A stretch of DNA of 64,000 bases from Prochlorococcus sp. scB241_528O2 (GTDB lineage: Bacteria > Cyanobacteriota > Cyanobacteriia > PCC-6307 > Cyanobiaceae): assembly GCA_000634115.1 (NCBI GenBank), contig JFLJ01000137.1, positions 1 to 64,000 of the forward strand. Direction: 5' to 3'. Below, piece after piece: positions 8,897 to 20,026 of this stretch; the stretch's first letter is position 1, and every line of letters starts with the position of its first letter. Position numbers and translations under genes: made by a program. Under the pieces are notes generated by a model that was not told the DNA's origin, ran no database searches, and saw only the letters and a list, made by a program, of their open reading frames with translations.

Positions 8897-9961
8897 ATGA
8901 TGGGTAAGGAAAAATGCATTGGACTGATATTTGGTGGTTATTCCAATGAACATGATGTATCGATCTCCTCTGCAAAGACTGTTTTTCAAGCCTTAAATTC
9001 AAAAATAATTAAACAACGCTTTAAAGTTAAGGCCTTTTTCATAAACAGAGATGGAGATTGGCTTGATAGTGATCTTTCTGAAAAGATCCTAATTGGTGAA
9101 ATTGAAAGAGATACAATAAAAAAACAAGAAACTGTATGTCAAAAAAAAATAAACTTCCTAGACGGAATTGATTTCCAAAATGTTGATATTTGGTTTCCTC
9201 TGCTGCATGGATTTAATGGAGAAGACGGCTCAATTCATGGATTACTAAAATTTACTAAGAAACCCTTAGTAGGATGTGGGATTTTAGGCTCTGCACTTGG
9301 AATGGACAAAATATTGACGAAAACAATTTTCTCAAATCTTAAAATTCCACAAGTTAATTATCTAGTTTTTGAAAATGAAGATCTAAATGATAAAGAAGTA
9401 AAAAAAAAGTTAATTGATGAGATATCAAAAAAATTAAATTTCCCTGTTTTTGTAAAACCTTCTAACTCTGGATCCTCCCTTGGTATTTCAAAGGTTATAA
9501 ATGAATCAGAATTATTACAAGCCCTAGAAAAGGCTTGGGAAATAGATTCAAGAATTTTAGTAGAGGAAGGCTTAGAGGTAAGAGAGATTGAATGCGGAAT
9601 AATTGGGACTTCAAAACTTTTAACCTCTGAGATAGGCGAAGTAAAGTATGAAAGTGATTGGTATGATTACGATTCAAAATACAACTCAAATAATAAGATA
9701 ACTATCCCAGCCGAAATAGATTCTAAAATAACCAAACAAATTAAAGAAATTGCTATTCAAAGTTGTAGAGCACTAAATATTTTTGGTTTTGCAAGGGTCG
9801 ATTTCTTTTTAGAAAAATCTTCAAATAAAATTTTGTTAAATGAAATAAATACAATTCCTGGTTTTACAAAAAACAGTATGTTTCCAATGCTTTGGAAAGC
9901 TTCAGGTTTAAATATTGAACAACTTGTGGCTAAACTAATAGATATATCTTTAGATTCATAA
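8897..9961 (+). CDS. ddl: D-alanine--D-alanine ligase
   Basis: Ddl joins two D-alanines for the peptidoglycan pentapeptide in the cytoplasm. The N-terminal segment LIFGGYSNEHDVSISSAKTV, the ATP-grasp element FVKPSNSGSSLGISKV and the C-terminal LLNEINTIPGFTKNSMFP motif (metal ligands and active-site residues) are all clear. At 354 residues the length is normal. ATG codons at 8897 and 8900 are both possible starts. The gene heads a compact ddl - membrane protein - ftsQ - ftsZ block. Confidence 0.95.
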   Translation: MMGKEKCIGLIFGGYSNEHDVSISSAKTVFQALNSKIIKQRFKVKAFFINRDGDWLDSDLSEKILIGEIERDTIKKQETVCQKKINFLDGIDFQNVDIWFPLLHGFNGEDGSIHGLLKFTKKPLVGCGILGSALGMDKILTKTIFSNLKIPQVNYLVFENEDLNDKEVKKKLIDEISKKLNFPVFVKPSNSGSSLGISKVINESELLQALEKAWEIDSRILVEEGLEVREIECGIIGTSKLLTSEIGEVKYESDWYDYDSKYNSNNKITIPAEIDSKITKQIKEIAIQSCRALNIFGFARVDFFLEKSSNKILLNEINTIPGFTKNSMFPMLWKASGLNIEQLVAKLIDISLDS

Positions 9962-9971
9962 TTCAAATCAA

Positions 9972-10382
9972 ATGTTGCATGGACTTCTTTGGTTACCATT
10001 ACTGTTAATCTTCATATTATTGACTGCTTTAGGATGGTTAGAAAGAAGAAGGCAAAACCTTTTTAGGAGCTGGGCTAATGGTTCTGAACTTTGCAAGTTA
10101 GATAGTTCAGGTGCAGCGTCCTTAAAAGATGGGGAATTAAGATGGAGCGCATTTGAAGCTGGAAAATTTGAAGAAAAAGATAGTTTCACAATCAAGACAC
10201 TCGAATTAGTTGAATTAATGGCCCTAACATCAGGAGAAGCTCCTCTGACAAGTGAATCTCAAGGGAAGTGCAGGCTTAGACTAGTCGGCAATGGGAAAGA
10301 GATGGATGTACCATTTTCAGACGCAGAAAAGGCGAGAGAATGGATGGAGCAATTGATGGAAAAAGCTCGATGTGACTTGTGA
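9972..10382 (+). CDS. Membrane-anchored protein of unknown function between ddl and ftsQ
   Basis: The 136-residue protein begins with a strongly hydrophobic segment (about residues 4-22) followed by the positively charged ERRRQ, so it should be a single-pass inner-membrane protein. The rest is a compact mixed charged domain (ELRWSAFEAGKFEEKDSF, then a C-terminal FSDAEKAREWMEQLMEKA helix) that resembles a small PH-like or beta-rich cytoplasmic domain. I do not recognise a named family. It begins 10 bp after ddl and overlaps the ftsQ start by four bases (GTGA), so it is probably translated with ftsQ. A role in envelope or division is suggested by context only. Confidence 0.75.
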   Translation: MLHGLLWLPLLLIFILLTALGWLERRRQNLFRSWANGSELCKLDSSGAASLKDGELRWSAFEAGKFEEKDSFTIKTLELVELMALTSGEAPLTSESQGKCRLRLVGNGKEMDVPFSDAEKAREWMEQLMEKARCDL

Positions 10383-11104
10383 AAAAACCTAAAATTTTTA
10401 ACAATAGAAGCTTTTTATTTCTAATAATATTTTTATTTTCAACAAGTTTACTGAGCCTAAGAACCCTTAAAAAGGTCAATGTTCAAGACATCAGAATTTC
10501 TGGTAGTAAATTATTTTCACAGAATGATTTAGTAAGTAATTCATCTTTAAAATTTCCAATCCGGTTAATTTTTATTAAAACAAATTTATTAGAAAAAGAG
10601 TTAAAGCAAAATTTATCGCTCAAGAATGTTTCAATAAGTAGACAAATATTTCCTTTTGGTTTGAAAGTTCATGTTAATACAAGAACTCCAATAGCTTTAG
10701 GTGAAAAAATATTAAATGACAAAAAAATATCAGGCTTTATAGATAAAGATGGATTTTTTATATATAAACAACATGCAGAAGGCAAAAAATTAGACAAATT
10801 AACCATACAAGTTTTTGGATGGAGAGAAAAATTTAAAAAAATATTATCTGAAATTTTAATTACCCAAGATAATTATGAATTTGAATTAGTTAAAGTGACT
10901 TTCTCACCAAATGGTTTTCTAACTGTTGAGGAAAAGGATTTAAAGAAAATATTCCTTGGATTTAATCCCAACTTAATCAACTATCAATTACAAATAATCA
11001 ATAAGCTTAAAAATGAATTTAAAAAAAATGAATTCCCTAAAAAAATAGATAATATTGATCTTACTGATCCAAATAAACCAAAAATAAAAGTGTTCAAACC
11101 CTAA
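10379..11104 (+). CDS. ftsQ: Cell division protein FtsQ
   Basis: FtsQ is a bitopic divisome protein linking early and late division factors. The layout fits: short cytoplasmic head, transmembrane helix at about residues 11-27, then a POTRA-like domain starting VNVQDIRISGSKLFSQ and a beta domain with IALGEKI and FIDKDGFFI. At 241 residues it is short but typical for cyanobacteria. The start is GTG 10379, in a 4-base overlap with the upstream gene. Sequence conservation in this family is weak, so position directly upstream of ftsZ supports the call. Confidence 0.85.
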   Translation: MKKPKIFNNRSFLFLIIFLFSTSLLSLRTLKKVNVQDIRISGSKLFSQNDLVSNSSLKFPIRLIFIKTNLLEKELKQNLSLKNVSISRQIFPFGLKVHVNTRTPIALGEKILNDKKISGFIDKDGFFIYKQHAEGKKLDKLTIQVFGWREKFKKILSEILITQDNYEFELVKVTFSPNGFLTVEEKDLKKIFLGFNPNLINYQLQIINKLKNEFKKNEFPKKIDNIDLTDPNKPKIKVFKP

Positions 11105-11254
11105 TATTTGAGAATACATTTAAAATTATTTTTTTTTATTAATGTAGTGTTTAAAAGGGTTTAGCATTTAAAACAAAATATTTATTAAATAAATATTTAA
11201 GGACTTTCCTCAACAAATTCCTACAGATCAGTTTAGTGAGTTCATAATGCACCC

Positions 11255-11266
11255 AATACTAGTATT
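11255..11266. promoter_or_regulatory. Perfect 12-bp palindrome upstream of ftsZ
   Basis: AATACTAGTATT is a perfect palindrome ending 16 bp before the ftsZ ATG, within the 178-bp ftsQ-ftsZ spacer. It is too close to the start to be a -35/-10 region, so a leader hairpin or a protein-binding site overlapping the ribosome-binding region would be the options. No T-run follows it. Confidence 0.3.
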
Positions 11267-11282
11267 AGATCCTTATTAAGAG

Positions 11283-12410
11283 ATGAGCTTCGGTAACAAT
11301 CCAAACTTTGATCAATCGAAAGAAATCTTTCCAAGCCAAAACGCCAAAATAGAAGTTATAGGTGTTGGAGGTGGTGGAAGTAACGCAGTTAACAGGATGA
11401 TAGACAGCGATCTCGGTGGTGTATCATTCCGCGTACTTAATACTGATGCTCAAGCACTATTACAATCTTCCGCAGAACTAAGAGTTCAACTAGGTCAAAA
11501 CCTAACAAGAGGTCTCGGAGCTGGAGGTAATCCAAGTATCGGCCAAAAAGCAGCTGAAGAATCAAAAGAAGAACTTCAACAAGCTTTAGAAGGTTCAGAT
11601 CTTGTTTTTATTGCTGCTGGCATGGGTGGAGGTACTGGGACAGGCGCTGCTCCAGTGGTTGCGGAGGTAGCGAAGCAGAGTGGTGCTTTAACTGTAGGAA
11701 TAGTAACCAAGCCATTTTCTTTTGAAGGGAAAAGAAGGATGCGTCAAGCTGAGGAAGGGATTGCAAGATTAGCTGAAAATGTCGATACTTTAATTGTTAT
11801 TCCCAATGATCGTTTAAAAGAAGTGGCTTCTGGCGCTTCAATTCAAGAAGCATTTAGAAATGCTGATGATGTGCTAAGAATGGGAGTGAAAGGTATCAGT
11901 GAAATAATTACCTGCCCAGGTCAAATTAATGTTGATTTTGCTGATGTAAGATCAGTAATGACTGAAGCTGGTACTGCTCTTCTTGGCATGGGTATTGGAT
12001 CTGGGCGATCTAGAGCCATAGAAGCGGCTCAAGCTGCAATTAATAGTCCGTTGTTAGAAGCAGGCAGAATTGATGGAGCAAAAGGTTGTGTTGTTAATAT
12101 CACTGGTGGGAAAGACTTGACTTTGGATGATGTAAACGCAGTTGGAGAAATTATTAGTGAGGTAGTAGATCAAGACGCAAATATAATTTTAGGTACAGCA
12201 ATCAACGAATCAATGGAAGGTGAAGTACAAGTTACTATGATTGCGACTGGTTTTGAGACCAATCAACCACTCATGCAGCAAAGATTAAAAAACAGATTAT
12301 CTAATACACCTCTTTATAATTTTTCTGATAATAAAGATAAAGATAGTGGAACAAAAGCAAACATTCCAGAATTTTTGAGATTAAGGCAGAACAAAAAAAA
12401 TATAGATTAA
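11283..12410 (+). CDS. ftsZ: Cell division GTPase FtsZ
   Basis: FtsZ is the tubulin-like GTPase that forms the Z-ring at midcell. The tubulin signature [14 protein letters not shown] binds [16 protein letters not shown] forms the N-terminal nucleotide loop, and [12 protein letters not shown] is the T7 catalytic loop. The conserved C-terminal peptide [10 protein letters not shown], which binds partner proteins, is present after a short linker. The length of 375 residues is normal. A 178-bp spacer separates it from ftsQ and leaves room for its own promoter. Confidence 0.98.
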   Translation: MSFGNNPNFDQSKEIFPSQNAKIEVIGVGGGGSNAVNRMIDSDLGGVSFRVLNTDAQALLQSSAELRVQLGQNLTRGLGAGGNPSIGQKAAEESKEELQQALEGSDLVFIAAGMGGGTGTGAAPVVAEVAKQSGALTVGIVTKPFSFEGKRRMRQAEEGIARLAENVDTLIVIPNDRLKEVASGASIQEAFRNADDVLRMGVKGISEIITCPGQINVDFADVRSVMTEAGTALLGMGIGSGRSRAIEAAQAAINSPLLEAGRIDGAKGCVVNITGGKDLTLDDVNAVGEIISEVVDQDANIILGTAINESMEGEVQVTMIATGFETNQPLMQQRLKNRLSNTPLYNFSDNKDKDSGTKANIPEFLRLRQNKKNID

Positions 12411-12424
12411 TAGGTAAAATAGAG

Positions 12425-12520
12425 TGACTCGGTTATCTCGCCTGCCTCAAGCATCCCTTGTGGCTGCTACCTTCCGGTCCTGACCAGGTTTAGGCGTTAA
12501 AACCGCGAAAGGCCGAGTCA
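12425..12520 (-). ncRNA. ffs: Signal recognition particle RNA (small bacterial type)
   Basis: Read on the minus strand, the region contains the SRP hallmark GGTCAGGACCGGAAGGTAGC, with the GGAA tetraloop and the asymmetric loop that bind Ffh. The ends TGACTCGG and CCGAGTCA pair to close a long hairpin of about 96 nt, the usual 4.5S size. It lies between ftsZ and panB, opposite in strand to both. Confidence 0.95.
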
Positions 12521-12563
12521 TGAACATCTTAGCAATTCTTGTCAAAAAAAGATACCTTGTTTT

Positions 12564-13337
12564 ATGTTGCCTTCAGAACTCGTTCAGTATAAAAAAAACT
12601 CTCGAAAAATTATTGCACTAACTGCATGGGACTCTATTTCTGGTTCTTTGGCAGAGGAATCAGATGCAGATCTTGTTTTAGTAGGAGATTCTCTAGCGAT
12701 GGTTTGTTTGGGATACAAATCCACGTTACCGATAACATTAGAAAATATGATTTATCATACTAATGCTGTTTCAAGAGGATTTAAAAAGAGAATTGAAGAA
12801 CAACCTTTATTAGTTTCCGACATGCCTTTTCTTACTTATCAATGTGGAGAGGATAAAGCTGTAGAGTATGCAGGAAAAATAATTCAAAGCACTTATGCAA
12901 AAGCTGTAAAGGTTGAAGGTGCTGAACCAGAAATACAAAAAGTTATTTCTAGAATTATAAGGATGGGAATCCCTGTTATGGGTCATCTAGGACTTACACC
13001 ACAAAGTTATTTAAATCTAGGATTAAAGAAACAAGGCGAAAGTTTAGAAAGCCAAGAAAAAATTAAAAGAGAGGCTTCCATTCTTGAAAAATTAGGATGT
13101 TTTTCAATAGTTCTTGAACATATTCCTGAGTTGCTTGCTAAAGAAATACAAAGTAACTTAAAAATTCCGACAATAGGTATTGGTGCAGGTAACTATTGCG
13201 ATGGACAAGTAAGAGTTACTGCTGATCTGTTAGGCCTTAATGATGATCAACCACCATTTTGCAAACCGATCATTCAAGGGAAGAAATTATTTAAGGATAA
13301 ATTAAAAGAATGGGTAGCATCGGAAAGACTTAATTAA
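12564..13337 (+). CDS. panB: 3-methyl-2-oxobutanoate hydroxymethyltransferase
   Basis: PanB catalyses the first committed step of pantothenate synthesis, adding a hydroxymethyl group from 5,10-methylene-THF to ketoisovalerate. Signatures are IALTAWDSISGSLAEE, the metal-binding LVLVGDSLAMVCLGY, the VKVEGAE lysine/glutamate segment, VMGHLGLTPQS and IGIGAGNYCDGQV near the C-terminus. At 257 residues the barrel is complete. It overlaps the convergent hemW by eight bases at the 3' ends. Confidence 0.96.
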   Translation: MLPSELVQYKKNSRKIIALTAWDSISGSLAEESDADLVLVGDSLAMVCLGYKSTLPITLENMIYHTNAVSRGFKKRIEEQPLLVSDMPFLTYQCGEDKAVEYAGKIIQSTYAKAVKVEGAEPEIQKVISRIIRMGIPVMGHLGLTPQSYLNLGLKKQGESLESQEKIKREASILEKLGCFSIVLEHIPELLAKEIQSNLKIPTIGIGAGNYCDGQVRVTADLLGLNDDQPPFCKPIIQGKKLFKDKLKEWVASERLN

Positions 13338-14553
13338 TATCATCCCACCACTTAAACATGGAAATAAGAACTTGATTGCTAAGCTCAAAACCTTTTGGAT
13401 CACTTAAAAAGAATCTATTCCCTTTTCTTTGTAATAGTCCACTTTCAAGAAATCTTTCCCATTCTTCAAGCAATTTTCTTAAATTATTCCTAAATTTTTT
13501 GTTTTCCCAATTTTGTTCTTTAAATAGTTTGTAGATATCTACACCCTCTTTAAGCCTTAATCCAAGCATTATTTTCTCATCTAATTCTTTATAAACAAAA
13601 TTTTTATTAATAAGGGACGAATCTAAATTAAGTTCGTGTTGCCTAATGACCCATTCTTTATATCCTTTACTAACTCTTGGCCTAGTTAGTTTTTCCCCCC
13701 AGGGTGAACTAGTAGAACCTTGACCAAAACTCCACCATCCTAGACCTCTCCAATAAACTCTATTATGCCTAGATTGATGCCTTGGGAGACAATAGTTTGA
13801 AATTTCATATCTTGAGTAGCCTGAGCTTTTTAAAATTAAATGAGTTGATTCACTATTTTTAAAAGCCTCTTCATCACTTGGTAGTTGTAATTTTCCTAAA
13901 TTAAATAATTTTTGAAAAACAGTTCCATTTTCAATATTTAAATCGTAAATAGATATGTGCGGTGGTGAAAATGTTATTGCTTTTTTTAAATCCTCTTCCC
14001 ATTCTCTAAATCCACTAAGTGGCAAGTTTTGAATCAAATCTAAGCTCCAGCTTTTTATTAGCCCAGAACTATAGACTTTCTTCAACCATATACAAGATTT
14101 TTCAGCATTTTCTCTTAAATGCCTCCTCCCCGAATTTTGAAGTATTTGATTATTAAAACTTTGCACTCCTAGACTAAATCTATTTATCCCAGCATTTATG
14201 AACCCATAAAGATCATCTTGATTAAAACTGGCTGGATCTACCTCCATAGTGATTTCAGCACCATAGTCAACCCCATAGTTTTCTTTAAAAAGATCAATTA
14301 ATTCTTTAATTTGTTGAGGGTCCAGAATTGATGGTGTACCACCACCTACATAAATTGTCGAAAGAGATGATTTATGCTTAATTGACAAAATCTCCTTGTA
14401 TAAAAAGTGCAAATAATCCTTAACAGTTTTGCTTCCATAACCTTGCAAAGTTTCAACTTTGTTTCCTAATGGAATAACTGCGAAATCACAATAAAAGCAC
14501 CTTCTATGGCAAAAAGGGATGTGTACATAAGCACTTCTTGGAAAATGGTTCAT
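13330..14553 (-). CDS. hemW: Radical SAM heme chaperone HemW (HemN-like)
   Basis: The protein belongs to the coproporphyrinogen III oxidase-like radical SAM group. The Fe-S triad C15/C19/C22 (HIPFCHRRCFYCDF) is near the N-terminus. GGGTPSILDPQQ and the SLGVQSFNNQIL segment follow in order, and the HemN C-terminal domain ends the protein. True HemN has a longer N-terminus with an additional cysteine. The N-terminus here begins just before the cluster motif, the HemW layout, so a heme chaperone is more likely than the oxidase. At 407 residues the length fits. Clear ATG at 14553. Confidence 0.85.
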   Translation of the reverse strand: MNHFPRSAYVHIPFCHRRCFYCDFAVIPLGNKVETLQGYGSKTVKDYLHFLYKEILSIKHKSSLSTIYVGGGTPSILDPQQIKELIDLFKENYGVDYGAEITMEVDPASFNQDDLYGFINAGINRFSLGVQSFNNQILQNSGRRHLRENAEKSCIWLKKVYSSGLIKSWSLDLIQNLPLSGFREWEEDLKKAITFSPPHISIYDLNIENGTVFQKLFNLGKLQLPSDEEAFKNSESTHLILKSSGYSRYEISNYCLPRHQSRHNRVYWRGLGWWSFGQGSTSSPWGEKLTRPRVSKGYKEWVIRQHELNLDSSLINKNFVYKELDEKIMLGLRLKEGVDIYKLFKEQNWENKKFRNNLRKLLEEWERFLESGLLQRKGNRFFLSDPKGFELSNQVLISMFKWWDDIN

Positions 14554-14648
14554 AATCTAAATACCGTTTTAAGCTCCAAAACCTATTAAGGATTGGGAAA
14601 AACAAAATCCGTATTTACTCAATTAGTAAATCCTAGTAGATTAGATAT

Positions 14649-15758
14649 ATGACAGATATCTTAGTATTAATTTTATTTGTATTGTCTGGGGCTGCTTCAG
14701 GTTGGCTTGGAGTTGATTTATTACCAGTAGACATACTCAAACAGGTGTCTAATGTTGAAGGTTTTAGAATCGTTTTAGCAATCATAGGGTTTTTTATAGG
14801 TTTAGCTGCTGGTTTTGTATTCTTACAACTTAGAAAGACTTTTCTTGCTCAAATCAGGACAATGCCTACAGATTTATTAATTAGTAGGTCAATTGGGTTG
14901 ATTTTAGGATTATTAGTTGCGAACCTCCTTCTTGCTCCAATTCTTTTAATTCCTTTCCCAAGAGAAGTCTTTTTTGCAAAACCATTAGCTGCTATATTAA
15001 GCAATATTTTCTTTGGAGTACTTGGTTATAAGTTAGCCGATACACATGGCAGGACATTATTAAGATTATTTAATCCAAATAATACTGATGCATATCTAGT
15101 TAATGAGGGGATACTTCCTGCTGCAAGTCCAAAAATTCTAGATACTAGTGTAATTATTGACGGAAGAATAAATGGCCTATTAAATTGCGGCTTGTTGGAG
15201 GGACAATTAATAGTTGCTCAAAGTGTGATTGATGAATTACAAACTTTAGCTGACTCAAGCAGTAATGAAAAAAGGTCAAGGGGGAGAAGAGGACTAAAGT
15301 TGTTAAAAGAATTAAGAGATTTATACGGGAGAAGACTTGTAATAAACCCAACAAAATATGAAGGCAATGGAGTAGATGAAAAACTTCTGAAGATTACTGA
15401 GGATATGACAGGAACATTAATTACAGCAGATTATAATCTCTCTCAGATTGCAGAAGTTAAAGAATTAAAAGTTATGAATTTGAGTGATTTAGTTATTGCT
15501 TTAAGACCAGAGGTACAGCCAGGAGAATCGCTTAATATAAAAATTGTAAGAGAGGGCAAAGAAAAAATGCAAGGTATTGGATATTTAGATGATGGAACAA
15601 TGGTTGTTATCGATGAAGCAAAGGATTTTGTTGGAAGCAGGTTAGATATTGTTATCACAGGAGCACTACAAACTCCCACCGGAAGAATGGTCTTTGGAAA
15701 ACTATTAAATAATCCTGAGTCAAACAAATCTTTTAATTCACCAGCGACACAGGGCTAA
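14649..15758 (+). CDS. Membrane PIN/TRAM-domain protein (YacL-like)
   Basis: The first half (about residues 1-130) has several hydrophobic segments separated by short loops, indicating a polytopic N-terminus. The PIN nuclease domain follows, starting KILDTSVIIDGRI with the first acidic residue, then VIDELQTLADSS and LITADYNLSQIA carrying further acidic residues. A TRAM domain (GIGYLDDGTMVVIDEA) ends the protein. This is the YacL/PilT-like architecture found in many Gram-positives and cyanobacteria. The acidic residues suggest ribonuclease activity, but the substrate is unknown. Length is 369 residues; clpR follows 41 bp later. Confidence 0.85.
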   Translation: MTDILVLILFVLSGAASGWLGVDLLPVDILKQVSNVEGFRIVLAIIGFFIGLAAGFVFLQLRKTFLAQIRTMPTDLLISRSIGLILGLLVANLLLAPILLIPFPREVFFAKPLAAILSNIFFGVLGYKLADTHGRTLLRLFNPNNTDAYLVNEGILPAASPKILDTSVIIDGRINGLLNCGLLEGQLIVAQSVIDELQTLADSSSNEKRSRGRRGLKLLKELRDLYGRRLVINPTKYEGNGVDEKLLKITEDMTGTLITADYNLSQIAEVKELKVMNLSDLVIALRPEVQPGESLNIKIVREGKEKMQGIGYLDDGTMVVIDEAKDFVGSRLDIVITGALQTPTGRMVFGKLLNNPESNKSFNSPATQG

Positions 15759-15799
15759 ATATAGCTAGAATCAAAACAATCTTAATTATTGTGATACAT

Positions 15800-16462
15800 A
15801 TGACTGTATCTGCTCCTTATTACGGCGAAAACACCGTCATGAGGACTCCTCCCCCTGATCTACCCTCTCTTTTACTGAAAGAGAGAATTGTCTACCTTGG
15901 TTTACCATTATTTTCAGATGATGATGCTAAAAGACAACTAGGTATGGATGTTACTGAACTAATTATTGCTCAGCTTCTTTATCTAGAGTTTGAGGATCCT
16001 GAAAAACCTATCTTTTTTTATATAAATTCAACAGGGACAAGTTGGTACACTGGCGACGCAGTTGGTTTCGAAACAGAAGCTTTTGCTATCTGCGATACTA
16101 TAAGCTACATTAAGCCCCCAGTCCATACAATCTGTATCGGACAAGCTATGGGAACTGCTGCTGTTATTCTTTCATCAGGCACAAAGGGGCATAGAGCAGC
16201 TCTACCACATGCATCCATTGTTTTACATCAGCCTATAAGCGGAGCAAGAGGACAAGCAACCGATATTCAAATAAGAGCTGAAGAAGTTTTGAAAAATAAA
16301 AAATCAATGTTGGAAATCCTATCTCGTAATACTGGTAAGACTATTGAAGAACTTTCAAAAGACTCAGACAGGATGAGTTATCTCAACCCTCAAGAAGCCT
16401 TAAATTATGGAGTTATCGATAGAATACTCACAAGTCAAAAAGATTTCCCAAATAAAATCTAA
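15800..16462 (+). CDS. clpR: ClpR, inactive ClpP-like subunit of the Clp protease core
   Basis: The protein is a full-length ClpP homologue with catalytic residues missing. The serine of the GLAASMGAF motif is replaced: the aligned segment is [11 protein letters not shown], with Gly118 at the serine position. The aspartate is replaced by Met192, whereas the histidine (H143 in VLHQP) remains. Cyanobacterial ClpR forms mixed heptamers with ClpP3 and is essential in model strains (established knowledge). I use ATG 15800 ([10 protein letters not shown]); a GTG nine bases upstream is also open. clpP follows 26 bp later, so the partners are co-expressed. Confidence 0.93.
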   Translation: MTVSAPYYGENTVMRTPPPDLPSLLLKERIVYLGLPLFSDDDAKRQLGMDVTELIIAQLLYLEFEDPEKPIFFYINSTGTSWYTGDAVGFETEAFAICDTISYIKPPVHTICIGQAMGTAAVILSSGTKGHRAALPHASIVLHQPISGARGQATDIQIRAEEVLKNKKSMLEILSRNTGKTIEELSKDSDRMSYLNPQEALNYGVIDRILTSQKDFPNKI

Positions 16463-16488
16463 CTCTCACAAACAACAACTTTAAAATC

Positions 16489-17100
16489 ATGCCAATAGGA
16501 ACTCCAAGTGTGCCTTACAGACTTCCAGGAAGTCAATACGAAAGATGGGTTGACATATATACAAGACTGGGTGTTGAAAGAATTCTTTTTCTGGGACAAG
16601 AAGTTAATGATGGAATTGCTAATAGTCTTGTTGCGCAAATGCTTTACCTTGATTCTGATGACAACTCCAAACCTATCTATTTATACATAAACAGTCCTGG
16701 AGGCTCAGTGACGGCTGGCTTAGCTATATACGACACTATCAAATACGTTAAAAGTGATGTAGTAACCATATGTGTAGGCCTTGCTGCCTCAATGGGTGCA
16801 TTCTTATTGGCTGCTGGAACAAAAGGTAAAAGAGTTGCTTTGCCTCACAGCAGAATAATGATTCATCAACCCCTTGGAGGAACATCTCAACGTCAAGCAA
16901 GTGATATTGAAATAGAAGCTAAGGAAATTTTAAGAATTAAAGATATGTTAAACATGTCTATGGCTGATATGACAGGTCAATCATTTGAAAAAATTGAAAA
17001 GGATACTGATAGAGATTATTTTCTTAGTGCAGAAGAGGCAAAAAACTATGGCCTAATTGATAGAGTAATTACACATCCAAGCGAAGCAAATCAGTCTTAA
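16489..17100 (+). CDS. clpP: ATP-dependent Clp protease proteolytic subunit (ClpP3 type)
   Basis: This is an active ClpP serine protease subunit. The triad is complete: S101 in [10 protein letters not shown]126 in IMIHQPLGG and D176 in TDRDYFLS. The strand [11 protein letters not shown] and the handle region [13 protein letters not shown] are typical. At 203 residues it has no obvious propeptide beyond a short N-terminus. Direct linkage to clpR indicates the ClpP3/R core, which in cyanobacteria works with ClpC. The stop is followed by a 109-bp AT-rich spacer before ilvC. Confidence 0.95.
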   Translation: MPIGTPSVPYRLPGSQYERWVDIYTRLGVERILFLGQEVNDGIANSLVAQMLYLDSDDNSKPIYLYINSPGGSVTAGLAIYDTIKYVKSDVVTICVGLAASMGAFLLAAGTKGKRVALPHSRIMIHQPLGGTSQRQASDIEIEAKEILRIKDMLNMSMADMTGQSFEKIEKDTDRDYFLSAEEAKNYGLIDRVITHPSEANQS

Positions 17101-17182
17101 ATTTCCTAAATATTATTTTAATTTTCATTTTTAAATTAATAATTTATTGGTTTATTTACACATTTAATGTCTAAAATATTAA

Positions 17183-19212
<2,030 letters not shown>

Positions 19213-19256
19213 TAATAAATTAGTTTTAAAATTATTAATATAGACATAAAGAATCT

Positions 19257-19502
19257 ATGCAAGAACAAAACTCTCCAATCGAAAATCATAATAATGATTT
19301 TACTCAGACATCAGAACCCAATAATGAATACTCTAAGTGGGTAGATAATCAGGGCGATGAAGTAAAGAAAGTTTTTGGATTTAATAGTAGTGCTGAGCTT
19401 GTTAATGGTAGAGCCGCAATGATAGGTTTCTTAATGCTCATTTTAACCGAATGGGTATTTAGTGGTAGACCCGTGACATCTTCAATCTTTGGTATTAATT
19501 AA
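19257..19502 (+). CDS. hli: High-light-inducible chlorophyll a/b-binding-like protein
   Basis: The C-terminal half holds the single HLIP transmembrane helix with the ExxNGRxAMxGF chlorophyll-binding motif (ELVNGRAAMIGFLMLILTE, from about residue 48). The first 40 residues are polar and Asn/Glu-rich. HLIPs are one-helix thylakoid proteins that bind pigment and protect the photosystems under excess light. At 81 residues this belongs to the longer HLIP group. A 70-residue membrane protein starts two bases after the stop. Confidence 0.93.
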   Translation: MQEQNSPIENHNNDFTQTSEPNNEYSKWVDNQGDEVKKVFGFNSSAELVNGRAAMIGFLMLILTEWVFSGRPVTSSIFGIN

Positions 19503-19504
19503 AA

Positions 19505-19717
19505 ATGGAAGAAAAAAAATCTAATCCAATCAAAGTATTCTTATACATATCTGTATGGGTAATAATTTGGGGTACCTTAGGCTCTTTAATAGACTATCCT
19601 CTATATAAAAATAAAATTTATTTAGAAGGAAGCATATATCAATTTCTTACTTTCACAATTACAGCGATAATTTCCATTATATGCGCAAAATTGATTTACA
19701 AAAAAATTGATTTATAA
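19505..19717 (+). CDS. Small two-helix membrane protein, unknown function
   Basis: This 70-residue protein has a short charged N-terminus (MEEKKSNPIK) and two hydrophobic helices at about residues 10-27 and 45-62, separated by a polar loop containing DYPLYKNKIY. I do not recognise a family. It starts two bases after the HLIP stop codon, which suggests co-transcription and possibly a function near the HLIP in the thylakoid membrane. Its last six bases overlap the end of the convergent minus-strand gene. Confidence 0.6.
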   Translation: MEEKKSNPIKVFLYISVWVIIWGTLGSLIDYPLYKNKIYLEGSIYQFLTFTITAIISIICAKLIYKKIDL

Positions 19718-19969
19718 AAACTTATACCTAAATTTCTTAATAATTGTAGCTGGTTCTTTGTTGTCATTTGACTCATAAAGTATCCACTGATGTGTTTCAG
19801 TATCATGATCACAACCATAATTACCAGAAAGATTATCGTAACTTGACAGATATGAATGACAATATTGATCTGCTTCAAAAGCAGAGTCATAACCTGTTAA
19901 AAAATATATCAAAAATAGAACAAGAACTAGCAAAAATAATAGTTGAGTAACTAAATTAACAACCTTCAT
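19712..19969 (-). CDS. Small protein with N-terminal membrane anchor, unknown function
   Basis: The 85-residue product starts with a long hydrophobic segment (about residues 7-27) followed by an acidic, aromatic-rich tail containing two cysteines (YCHSYL and YGCDHD). The likely topology is a membrane-anchored domain in the periplasm or lumen, where the cysteines could form a disulfide. No family recognised. A 60-codon ORF on the other strand in the same place lacks such organisation, so I prefer this strand. Confidence 0.45.
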   Translation of the reverse strand: MKVVNLVTQLLFLLVLVLFLIYFLTGYDSAFEADQYCHSYLSSYDNLSGNYGCDHDTETHQWILYESNDNKEPATIIKKFRYKFL

Positions 19970-20026
19970 AAGAATTTCTAAAATTTAAATATATCATCTT
20001 AAAAATTCTTTTGATCTAAAGAATAG

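Noticed and set aside
19768-19950. 60-codon plus-strand frame opposite the N-anchored small protein
   Set aside because: It is low complexity with no hydrophobic or domain organisation, whereas the minus-strand frame has a clear membrane anchor.
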